Source of the DNA: MedAcidi-G1 sp002294285
GTDB taxonomy: Bacteria; Actinomycetota; Acidimicrobiia; Acidimicrobiales; MedAcidi-G1
Assembly: GCA_963999645.1 (NCBI GenBank)
Contig: CAXEUY010000035.1
Span: forward strand, 1 to 6,183
Direction of reading: 5' to 3'
DNA length: 6,183 bases
The first letter of the stretch is position 1, and each line of letters begins with the position of its first letter. The position numbers and the translations under genes are program-made. The notes below the pieces were generated by a model that was given only the letters and a program-made list of their open reading frames with translations, made no database searches and was not told the origin of the DNA. This document shows positions 1 through 6,122 of this stretch, one piece after another.

Positions 1-1419
1 CACATTATTGAGCTTGCTTCAGGATGGATGGCTGCTAACGCCGACCATGTTGATGGATGGATCGCTTCAGCTTCAGCTTCTCTAGCTGCTGGTGACACAC
101 CAGACACAATCGAAGGACCAGAAATCGCAGCAGGACCAACTGCTGATGATGCAGTTCACGGACATGGAGCGGAAGCATGGCAGGATGCCATCTTGAATCC
201 AGCCGGTGCTGCTGATGATTCACTGGATCCACTCGTTTGGACGATGGCTAACCTTGAAGGTGACCCAATTGGATCATTCCCAGAAATCCGTGAAGGACTT
301 GAAATTGCCGTTGACCAAATCAACACTCAGTTTGGTGGTATTGGTGGACGTCCTGTAGATCTTCAAGTCTGTGTTCACGGATTTGATCCTGCAGCCGCAA
401 TCAACTGTGGTAACGAAATAGGACAAACGAACCCACACCTAAACATCAATGGTATTGAGTTCTTCACTCCTGCTTTATGGCCAACCTTCTTAGGTGCAGG
501 CATCCCAACCATTCAGACAGTACCTATCTTCGTAGCTGACTTCAGCGTTGAAGGTAACGGTTACTCTCCATATGGTGGTTGCCCAGTAGCCTTCCCAGGT
601 GCCGCAACATACACAGTTGAAGAAGTTGGATACAAGAAAATTGCCGTACTCTATGCTGGTACCGGTCCAGGTCTCGAATGTTTCGCAGACACAGAAGAGC
701 GTTTCTGGGACTACCTCCAGACAGAGTATGAATTTGATTGGAAAGGTTTCCCAGATGCATCTGGAGACCCAACAGACAACGATGCCAACATTCAAGCAAT
801 GGCTGAATGGTTCGAAGGCTCACCAGTCGAAGACAGAGCAGTATTCTTCGGAATGCAGGCTTCAGACTGTAATGAAATGCTGAATGCTATTACTGCAGCA
901 GGTCTAGAGACCGCAGTAGTTTCTTCAGGTTCATGTGTTGATGAGTCGGTTCTATCTAACCCTGCTGCCGCAGGTAGTTATTTCGAACACCAGAGCTACA
1001 TTGCAGAACGACCAGACTTGTACGATGACTACTCCGCTTGGGAGCTAGAACAGCGTGAAACACTGTTGGACTCAAGTCCACTACGTACAGCACCTGTATC
1101 AAGCTTCCTTAGAGTTGGATATGGTGCAGGCGCGATTGCCTACCAGGTATTAAGTGACTTGGTGGAATCAGGTGGAGACATCGAAGATCGTGCTTCTATC
1201 ATTGCAGCTTTCGCTGGAATGGAGAATCAGCACGCAGTCGGTCAAGGACCTGTTACTTGTACAGATAACACCTCGGAATACCCAGCAGTTTGTAAAAAGA
1301 CACTTACATTCGTTAAGTGGACTGGAACTGAATGGGAGCTTGGCGACTTCGGCGGCAAGATTATAAACGTTGGTGATATCCAGAACCGAGTAGCAGCTGG
1401 AAATCCACGTCAAGGTTAA
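1..1419 (+). CDS. Branched-chain amino acid-type ABC transporter substrate-binding protein, 5' partial
   Basis: This is the extracytoplasmic solute-binding protein (Peripla_BP_6 / LivJ-LivK type) that feeds the permease encoded next door. The frame is open from base 1, giving 472 visible residues. The ATG at 28 has no signal peptide or lipobox after it, so I take the gene as truncated by the window edge. Visible residues 1 to about 75 are low-complexity Ala/Asp/Gly/Ser/Pro. The binding fold starts near residue 78, with the family-typical run LEGDPIGSFPEIREG, then INTQFGGIGGRPVDL. A second-lobe segment EEVGYKKIAVLYAG follows, and a C-terminal segment near FLRVGYGAGAIAYQVL. Eight cysteines (residues 124, 136, 194, 227, 290, 312, 420, 431) suggest disulfides in an exported protein. 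Codon use favours C-ending codons (18 TTC against 3 TTT), unlike the genes downstream. The family is clear; the ligand is not and could be an amino acid, amide or urea. Confidence 0.9.
   Translation, partial: HIIELASGWMAANADHVDGWIASASASLAAGDTPDTIEGPEIAAGPTADDAVHGHGAEAWQDAILNPAGAADDSLDPLVWTMANLEGDPIGSFPEIREGLEIAVDQINTQFGGIGGRPVDLQVCVHGFDPAAAINCGNEIGQTNPHLNINGIEFFTPALWPTFLGAGIPTIQTVPIFVADFSVEGNGYSPYGGCPVAFPGAATYTVEEVGYKKIAVLYAGTGPGLECFADTEERFWDYLQTEYEFDWKGFPDASGDPTDNDANIQAMAEWFEGSPVEDRAVFFGMQASDCNEMLNAITAAGLETAVVSSGSCVDESVLSNPAAAGSYFEHQSYIAERPDLYDDYSAWELEQRETLLDSSPLRTAPVSSFLRVGYGAGAIAYQVLSDLVESGGDIEDRASIIAAFAGMENQHAVGQGPVTCTDNTSEYPAVCKKTLTFVKWTGTEWELGDFGGKIINVGDIQNRVAAGNPRQG
64..81 (+). repeat. 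Short hexanucleotide tandem repeat inside the binding-protein gene
   Basis: Three near-perfect copies of GCTTCA (the last ends in T) encode Ala-Ser-Ala-Ser-Ala-Ser in the low-complexity N-terminal region. Just upstream, the 9-mer GATGGATGG occurs twice, at 23-31 and 52-60, and encodes part of the two Gly-Trp pairs there. The unit length is a multiple of three, so gain or loss of copies would lengthen or shorten the linker without breaking the frame. Confidence 0.5.
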
Positions 1420-1429
1420 AGTATTTAAC

Positions 1430-1441
1430 TTAAACGTTTAA
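1430..1441. promoter_or_regulatory. 12-bp perfect palindrome downstream of the binding-protein stop codon
   Basis: TTAAACGTTTAA reads the same on both strands. It lies 10 bases after the stop codon of the binding-protein gene and 8 bases before the stem-loop at 1450-1478. It has no loop, so it is a poor RNA hairpin. It could be a small operator half-pair, or a chance AT-rich palindrome in the 3' untranslated region. Its function is unknown. Confidence 0.25.
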
Positions 1442-1449
1442 AATTTGTG

Positions 1450-1478
1450 TTGGGGCGGTCCTTTTAGGACCGCCCCAA
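1450..1478 (+). terminator. Strong GC-rich stem-loop between binding protein and permease: terminator or attenuator
   Basis: A perfect 13-bp inverted repeat has arms at 1450-1462 and 1466-1478 and a 3-base TTT loop. The arm core is GGGGCGGTCC pairing with GGACCGCCCC. The sequence that follows, TGCTTTGTTT, is T-rich but broken, so termination may be partial. In many binding-protein operons such a structure after the first gene ends most transcripts or protects the upstream message. Either role gives more binding protein than permease. It is the only strong hairpin I see in the window. In the reverse direction the flank also has a short T-rich run, so some bidirectional action is possible. Confidence 0.75.
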
Positions 1479-1486
1479 TGCTTTGT

Positions 1487-1513
1487 TTACGAGTAAATTT
1501 GTTATCCTCGTAA
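1487..1513. promoter_or_regulatory. Inverted repeat upstream of the permease gene, possible operator or weak hairpin
   Basis: TTACGAG at 1487-1493 is the exact inverse of CTCGTAA at 1507-1513, with 13 bases between them and 20 bp between arm centres. It sits between the stem-loop and the permease start codon, 25 bases before the ATG. That position would suit a regulator site for read-through or for an internal promoter. The arms could also pair in RNA as a weak hairpin. No known binding-site consensus was recognised. Confidence 0.3.
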
Positions 1514-1530
1514 TTTGAAATCGTCATATC

Positions 1531-1536
1531 GGGGGG
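1531..1536 (+). promoter_or_regulatory. Candidate ribosome binding site for the permease, weak and close
   Basis: A run of six G ends two bases before the ATG at 1539. The spacing is short and the match to AGGAGG is only partial, but no better site precedes the upstream in-frame TTG at 1515. The G-run therefore favours the ATG as the start. A weak site would fit lower translation of the permease than of the binding protein. Confidence 0.4.
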
Positions 1537-1538
1537 AT

Positions 1539-3701
1539 ATGGAACTCATATTTGGACTTTTTGCTGGTCTCGCTGCAGGTTCAGTCTTTGCCCTTCTAGG
1601 AGCGGGTTTAGTAATTGCATATCGCGGTTCTGGAGTAATCAACTTCGCTCACGGCTCAGTTGCGGCATATGCAGCGTTTACATGGGATGAGTTACGTGAC
1701 ATGCCCGGTGAGACCGGTATTGGCAATGAAGGAGGTTCAATTTACCTACCTTGGTTTGATCCAATACCGGAATGGGGTTTCCTAAAAGCGCTCCACATAA
1801 ACAACCTTCCGGTTGAAATACACATAATGACTGATCCACCTGCATGGTTAGCGATGATAATCACATTGGCCATGTCAGCTTTTATTGGTCTTCTAATGCA
1901 TTTCCTTGTTTTCAGACCTCTACGAAACTCTCCTATGCTTGCAAAAGTTGTAGGTTCAGTCGGAATAATGCTCTATCTACAAGCGGTTGCACTACTCAAT
2001 TTCGGAGCCGCAAATCGAGCTGATGACGGCTTCTGGGTCTTTAATTCAACGTCTGAACCAATTGCGAACTTCATTGGAATGGAAGACAAAAACCTTCCGA
2101 GATCCACACCTTATCTTGCTCTCTCAGCCATAATTATCGGAGCAATAGCTTGGGCAATTTATCGTTACACCAGATTTGGTCTAGCAACAAGAGCAGCAGA
2201 TGAAAATGAAAAAGGTGCGACTCTTTTAGGTTATTCACCACAGTTTTTAGCGGGTCTGAACTGGGTTATTTCTTCAGTTCTCGCTGGTCTTGCTGGAGTT
2301 ATATTTCTTCATAAGACTATGCCAAACCAACTGAATCTTTATGTGGTGTCAGCCCTAGCAGCTGCTCTAGTAGGAGGTCTTACATCCATCCCAGGAGCCA
2401 TACTAGGAGGTTTGGGACTAGGGGCTTTTGCGAGTATGGGTGTTAGTGCTACTAGTTATTCATGGTGGCCGGAATGGTTACCAGTTGATGGAGTTAGAGC
2501 TTTCGCTCCAGTTCTTGTAGTGATACTTGTTCTCTATTTCCGAGGTCATAAGTTGCCAATCAGAGGAACAGTGGGCCTTGGTAGGCAACCGCGCGCGCCT
2601 GCAACTAAACATCCGATGGTTGGAGTTGGTGTTGGTGTAGCTATCGCGCTCGTCATGTCGAACATTTTCATTTCCAAATGGGAATCAACACTGACAATGA
2701 CATTGGTTGCGATTTTAGCGATGCTCAGCTTAGTTGTTCTTTTAGGTTTTCTAGGCCAGATATCCCTTGTGCAATGGACATTGGCTGGAGTCTCTAGTTT
2801 CGTATTGATTCGACTCGCATCAGATGGCATAAAAGTTAGACCAATGGACTTTTTTGTGGTGTGGGGACCAGGTCTACCTGACCCTATAGCAGCTCTAGGC
2901 GGAGTTGTTGCTGCGGTTCTGCTCGGTTTATTAATAGGAATACCCGCGCTCAGAATTAGGGGTGTACAACTTGCTGTAGTTACCCTTGCCGCAATTGTGG
3001 CTATTGAAGATCTATTGATGCGTAACAGACCACTTATGGGTACAGCTGCTCACACTATGAATCCGACACCCAAACCCAAATGGTTTGGTCAGTATGTTGG
3101 AGCTTTGGATGAACAATCCAATCAGACTGATTATTGGAAGTACACGGTTTTTGCAATAATTGTTGTTGCTTTAGCTGGAATTTTCGTAGTTAATTTGAGA
3201 CGCGGAATTATAGGTCGAAGATTTTTAGCTATTCGTTCGAATGAAAGAGCTGCTGCAGCCGCGGGTGTAAACGTTGCGCGAACAAAAATGCTTGGGTTTG
3301 GAGTTTCTTCATTTTTAGCTGGATTAGCTGGAATGCTAGTTGCTTACAAAATGCCAATGGTTACCAGTGAATTTTTCAGTCCTTTTGTAGGTTTAGCAAT
3401 GATCGCCTTCGTTTACTTAGGTGGTATCACAACAGTTTGGGGGGCGGTTCTTGGTGGGATGCTAGTTGGCGGTGGTCTATTATCTGAATTTGGTTCGCTT
3501 CATTTTGAAGGAATTACCCAGGCATACATCAATGCGGTAGGTGGAATAGGTTTAGTCGTGAATGCAGTGCTTACGAGTGGTGAAGGAATTTCCCTTACAA
3601 TAACAAATCAAGCAAAAGCCTTAGTAGCCACTATGAGAGGCACTACACAAAATCATGATGAGAAAGAGGAATTAGTTTCAGTAGAGGAGGAAAATGTATG
3701 A
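1539..3701 (+). CDS. livHM: Fused LivH-LivM permease of a branched-chain amino acid-type ABC transporter
   Basis: At 720 residues this is about twice a normal single LivH or LivM permease, and it carries both in one chain. The LivH half covers roughly residues 1-335. It opens with a hydrophobic helix, then INFAHG (34-39), and has its cytoplasmic ATPase-coupling loop at 214-232 (GLATRAADENEKGATLLGY). A basic, Pro-rich linker (about 336-360, GRQPRAPATKHP at 348-359) leads into the LivM half. That half has LLGFLGQISL (401-410) and its coupling loop at 559-579, starting GRRFLAIRSNERA. The chain ends in an acidic tail (EEEN). I chose the ATG at 1539 over the TTG at 1515 because LivH proteins begin right at this helix and the G-run sits before it. 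The last codons overlap the start of the LivG gene by 4 bases. In the membrane this protein forms both halves of the translocation path. The substrate is unknown. Confidence 0.93.
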   Translation: MELIFGLFAGLAAGSVFALLGAGLVIAYRGSGVINFAHGSVAAYAAFTWDELRDMPGETGIGNEGGSIYLPWFDPIPEWGFLKALHINNLPVEIHIMTDPPAWLAMIITLAMSAFIGLLMHFLVFRPLRNSPMLAKVVGSVGIMLYLQAVALLNFGAANRADDGFWVFNSTSEPIANFIGMEDKNLPRSTPYLALSAIIIGAIAWAIYRYTRFGLATRAADENEKGATLLGYSPQFLAGLNWVISSVLAGLAGVIFLHKTMPNQLNLYVVSALAAALVGGLTSIPGAILGGLGLGAFASMGVSATSYSWWPEWLPVDGVRAFAPVLVVILVLYFRGHKLPIRGTVGLGRQPRAPATKHPMVGVGVGVAIALVMSNIFISKWESTLTMTLVAILAMLSLVVLLGFLGQISLVQWTLAGVSSFVLIRLASDGIKVRPMDFFVVWGPGLPDPIAALGGVVAAVLLGLLIGIPALRIRGVQLAVVTLAAIVAIEDLLMRNRPLMGTAAHTMNPTPKPKWFGQYVGALDEQSNQTDYWKYTVFAIIVVALAGIFVVNLRRGIIGRRFLAIRSNERAAAAAGVNVARTKMLGFGVSSFLAGLAGMLVAYKMPMVTSEFFSPFVGLAMIAFVYLGGITTVWGAVLGGMLVGGGLLSEFGSLHFEGITQAYINAVGGIGLVVNAVLTSGEGISLTITNQAKALVATMRGTTQNHDEKEELVSVEEENV
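3685..3690 (+). promoter_or_regulatory. Consensus ribosome binding site for the LivG gene
   Basis: A perfect AGGAGG lies 7 bases before the ATG at 3698, inside the last codons of the permease gene, where it encodes part of the acidic tail. It fixes the LivG start. It is the best Shine-Dalgarno match among the gene junctions in this window, so the ATPase could also be translated independently of the permease. Confidence 0.85.
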
Positions 3702-4513
3702 GTGGCCTTCTTGAAACAAACGGTTTAACTGTAACATTTGGTGGTTTAAATGCTAATGACAATGTAGACATAGAGGTAACAAAAGGGTCTTTTGTTGGTC
3801 TCATAGGACCTAACGGAGCCGGGAAAACTACTTTCATTGATGCCATTACAGGATTCGTGCCTACATCAGCGGGATCAGCGATTTTTGACGGACATGATTT
3901 GACTGATTTAAAACCCCACGAACGAGCTCAGTTGGGGTTAGTAAGGACTTTTCAATCTTTGGAATTATTTGAAGATTTGTCGGTAAAGGACAATTTACTT
4001 GTCGCTGCTCATCCGACTACTTGGTACACCCTTGCTTTAGACGTATTTAGACTTCGTCAGAGCAATGAAGAGATTGAAGAACGAATCGACTGGGCTCTTG
4101 AAGTGGCAGGTCTAACAGGGTTAGAAGAAGAACTTCCCACAGACTTACCTCATGGCCAAAGAAAACTTGTTGGCGTTGCAAGAGCTTTAGCAGCACAACC
4201 AAACTTGGTCTTACTGGATGAACCAGCGGCAGGTTTAGATACTGCTGAGAGTAATGCTTTGGGAGGGCATTTACGAGGGCTTCTCGATCATGATGTAACT
4301 GTTTTTTTAATTGATCATGACATGGGACTTGTTTTGAGTGTGTGCGATTTCATATACGTGATGGATTTTGGAAAGATTATTGCATCTGGAACGCCAGAAG
4401 AGGTTCGGTCAAATCCAGAAGTAATAGCAGCTTATCTAGGTGAAGAAGCTGGTGAAGTGCAAGCGCGGTCAGCTGAAGAATTGCGCGGGATGTCAGATAC
4501 GGCAGGTGAGTGA
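3698..4513 (+). CDS. livG: LivG-type ABC transporter ATP-binding protein
   Basis: This is one of two cytoplasmic ATPases that drive the importer, 271 residues long against about 255 for typical LivG. Visible motifs: Walker A GPNGAGKTT (37-45), Q-loop RTFQ (Q86), signature region LPHGQRK (150-156), Walker B LVLLDE (170-175) with catalytic Glu175, D-loop AGLD (178-181) and H-loop His207. The stretch that replaces LSGGQ lacks the usual Ser and first Gly. The family is known to tolerate variation here, as in LSYGQ. The C-terminal AAYLGEE (244-250) is typical of LivG and is followed by an acidic tail of about 20 residues. The ATG overlaps the permease stop as ATGA and has a perfect ribosome site. 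The gene is followed at once by the LivF gene. LivG and LivF are expected to work as a heterodimer on the fused permease. Confidence 0.93.
   Translation: MSGLLETNGLTVTFGGLNANDNVDIEVTKGSFVGLIGPNGAGKTTFIDAITGFVPTSAGSAIFDGHDLTDLKPHERAQLGLVRTFQSLELFEDLSVKDNLLVAAHPTTWYTLALDVFRLRQSNEEIEERIDWALEVAGLTGLEEELPTDLPHGQRKLVGVARALAAQPNLVLLDEPAAGLDTAESNALGGHLRGLLDHDVTVFLIDHDMGLVLSVCDFIYVMDFGKIIASGTPEEVRSNPEVIAAYLGEEAGEVQARSAEELRGMSDTAGE
4504..4509 (+). promoter_or_regulatory. Ribosome binding site for the LivF gene
   Basis: AGGTGA matches the 3' part of the consensus AGGAGGTGA and ends three bases before the ATG at 4513. Because it matches the downstream end of the consensus, the short gap is normal. It supports the ATG over the GTG at 4510, which directly abuts the site. 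Confidence 0.5.
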
Positions 4514-5262
4514 TGACTGAAAATACTCAACAATTACTTAAAGTAGAAAATCTGGACACAGGATATGCAGGCGTGCCTGTAGTAAGGCAACTTAACGTTC
4601 ATCTAAATGCGGGTGAGGTGGTAGCTCTACTTGGACCTAATGGAGCTGGTAAAACCACAACACTTTTAACAGTTTCAGGGATAATTCCAATTTTGAGTGG
4701 AAATATTTCTGTTTTTGGTGAGGAAGTAGATTCAAAGAATCCACACAAAAATGCTCGTCTTGGTTTAGCACATGTCGCCGAAGATAGGTCACTTTTTTTC
4801 AACCTAACAGTCAAAGAAAATTTGCAACTGGGTTTACGTGGAGACAAAGATTCACAACAGGAAGGCATGGAGAAAGCTCTTGAGTTACTACCAGCATTAA
4901 GACCCTTGATGGATCGACGTTCTGGACTTCTCTCTGGAGGTGAACAGCAGATGCTTGCAATGGCACGAGCTCTTGTATCAAAGCCAAAACTGCTGCTGGT
5001 AGATGAAATGAGTCTTGGTCTCGCTCCAATAATTGTTGAGCAACTACTTCCAATCGTGAGAAATATTGCAGACGAAACAGGGGCAGGAGTTCTGATAGTT
5101 GAACAGCATGTCCATCTTGCTTTACAAGTGGCTGATCGAGGTTACGTGATGAATCATGGAGAATTAGTTATGTCAGGCTCAGCTTCTGAGCTTTTGGATT
5201 CCAAGGATCTTCTTGAAGCCAGTTACCTTGGTGGCGATATTGAAGAAGCGAGTATTGAATGA
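4513..5262 (+). CDS. livF: LivF-type ABC transporter ATP-binding protein
   Basis: This is the second ATPase of the importer, 249 residues from the ATG at 4513 and a little longer than typical LivF (about 235). Motifs: Walker A GPNGAGKTT (41-49), a Q-loop position occupied by Glu in VAEDR (88-92, as in the VPEGR form common in LivF), an intact signature LSGGE (140-144), Walker B LLLVDE (160-165) with Glu165, LivF-type SLGLAP (167-172) and H-loop His199. It ends with the LivF-like EASYLGG. The ATG shares one base with the LivG stop (TGATG). A GTG three bases upstream would give one extra Met and a 4-base overlap and cannot be excluded. The signature of LivF faces the Walker A of LivG, so this partner supplies the one canonical signature of the pair. 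Confidence 0.94.
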   Translation: MTENTQQLLKVENLDTGYAGVPVVRQLNVHLNAGEVVALLGPNGAGKTTTLLTVSGIIPILSGNISVFGEEVDSKNPHKNARLGLAHVAEDRSLFFNLTVKENLQLGLRGDKDSQQEGMEKALELLPALRPLMDRRSGLLSGGEQQMLAMARALVSKPKLLLVDEMSLGLAPIIVEQLLPIVRNIADETGAGVLIVEQHVHLALQVADRGYVMNHGELVMSGSASELLDSKDLLEASYLGGDIEEASIE

Positions 5263-6122
5263 TGACTGCAACAAATATCCTTTCATTGTTTCGTGTTGGA
5301 TTTTCGGTTCTCTTCTTGTGGATGGTGTCAGCTGGCAACTGGGTTAATTTGAAAAATGAAAGTTTCGGAGTTTTTGACAGCCAAGGAGGAGCTGGTTTCG
5401 GGATTGTTGCTGTGGTCCTCGGGGTAATTATGCTTCTCATTTCTTTGGTTCTTGCCGCTGAAAAAGAATTTGTAATAAAGCCACTTGCCATGGGCGGAAA
5501 CCAAATTCTTTTAGCTTTAGGATTTGCGTCATTTGCAACTATTTTGAGCTTTTTAATTGTTACTCACTCAGGAGCTTTCCGAGAGTTAGGACAAGTCAGA
5601 GGAGCAGGATGGGGGGCAGCTGGAGCTGGTCTAGTGGCATATTTTTTACCACAAGTAGTAATTGCAGGTTTTGGATTCCTCGGACCTTCAACTTCAACAC
5701 CACTAGCAGAGTCAGATCGGCAAAAAGTTGGATTTGGTGTTTTAGTTTCAGGAATTCTGATAATGGTAGCTCCATTTTTTGAGTGGTTTAAGACAGAAGA
5801 AGGATCGTGGACTGGTTATGAGCCAGGAGCTCCAAGAATGGGGTTCTTGCTACTCGCATTTGGCGCAGTGATGGCTCTTGTGGGTTTTATGCGTTTAAGA
5901 CCGCAAGGACTTGTTGAACCAGGAGGACGTTTGTCCCTTCCACATTTACAAACGATTGTCGCATTGTCTGTGCTTTTCCCTGTAATCGCTTGGTTAATTA
6001 CCTCGGCTCAACGTGATGACATGTCAGCCGGTATTGGTTCATGGATTGGACTGATATCAGGGATAGCTCTTCTCGGTGTATCAGTATTTGAATTAACTAA
6101 ACGAGAAGTGACAGCTTCTTAG
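5259..6122 (+). CDS. Unrecognised membrane protein with two 4-helix repeats, linked to the Liv operon
   Basis: I do not recognise this 287-residue protein. By eye it has eight hydrophobic segments, near residues 11-31, 46-67, 81-101, 117-141, 157-177, 193-211, 230-248 and 258-279. The two halves resemble each other: RVGFSVL (12-18) and KVGFGVL (156-162) open them, Trp28 and Trp176 close the first helix of each, and G48, G55 and M58 correspond to G195, G202 and M205 at a constant 147-residue offset. It has no ATP-binding or permease coupling motif, no enzyme motif and no lipobox. The start overlaps the LivF stop (ATGA), and a second ATG follows at once (5262). There is no good ribosome site, so translation is probably coupled to LivF. 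Its position suggests an accessory membrane part of the transporter, but that is inference. It could also be an unrelated passenger gene. Confidence 0.8.
   Translation: MMTATNILSLFRVGFSVLFLWMVSAGNWVNLKNESFGVFDSQGGAGFGIVAVVLGVIMLLISLVLAAEKEFVIKPLAMGGNQILLALGFASFATILSFLIVTHSGAFRELGQVRGAGWGAAGAGLVAYFLPQVVIAGFGFLGPSTSTPLAESDRQKVGFGVLVSGILIMVAPFFEWFKTEEGSWTGYEPGAPRMGFLLLAFGAVMALVGFMRLRPQGLVEPGGRLSLPHLQTIVALSVLFPVIAWLITSAQRDDMSAGIGSWIGLISGIALLGVSVFELTKREVTAS

Noticed and set aside
28..30. ATG at 28 as the start of the binding protein.
   Set aside because: The frame is already open to the left, no ribosome site is seen before it, and the resulting protein would lack any export signal, which a binding protein needs.
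2..85. Short frame-2 hydrophobic stretch (LLSLLQDGWLL) considered as a misread signal peptide displaced by a frameshift.
   Set aside because: It runs into a TAG just after the repeat region and has no basic start or lipobox, while frame 1 uses the same codon style as the rest of the binding protein.
490..823. Two overlapping minus-strand open frames of 93-101 codons inside the binding-protein gene.
   Set aside because: They lie opposite a clearly conserved coding region and their Cys/Trp/Arg-rich translations show no motif. They are shadows.
599..883. A 94-codon + strand frame inside the binding-protein gene.
   Set aside because: It is an alternative frame of a conserved protein; the translation is Gln/Ser/Thr-rich with no recognisable motif.
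1486..1516. A promoter for the permease using TTTACG (1486-1491) with TAATTT (1511-1516) or TATCCT (1503-1508).
   Set aside because: The spacings are 19 and 11 bases and the boxes match poorly, so I see no promoter I can support.
1515..1538. TTG at 1515 as an upstream start for the permease, adding eight residues (start codon TTG, then KSSYRGD).
   Set aside because: No ribosome site precedes it, the added residues are not typical of LivH, and the ATG at 1539 begins directly at the first membrane helix.
5168..5491. Minus-strand open frame of 107 codons across the LivF/membrane-protein junction.
   Set aside because: It lies opposite two coding genes, has no ribosome site I can see, and its Lys/Thr/Pro-rich translation looks like reverse-frame noise.
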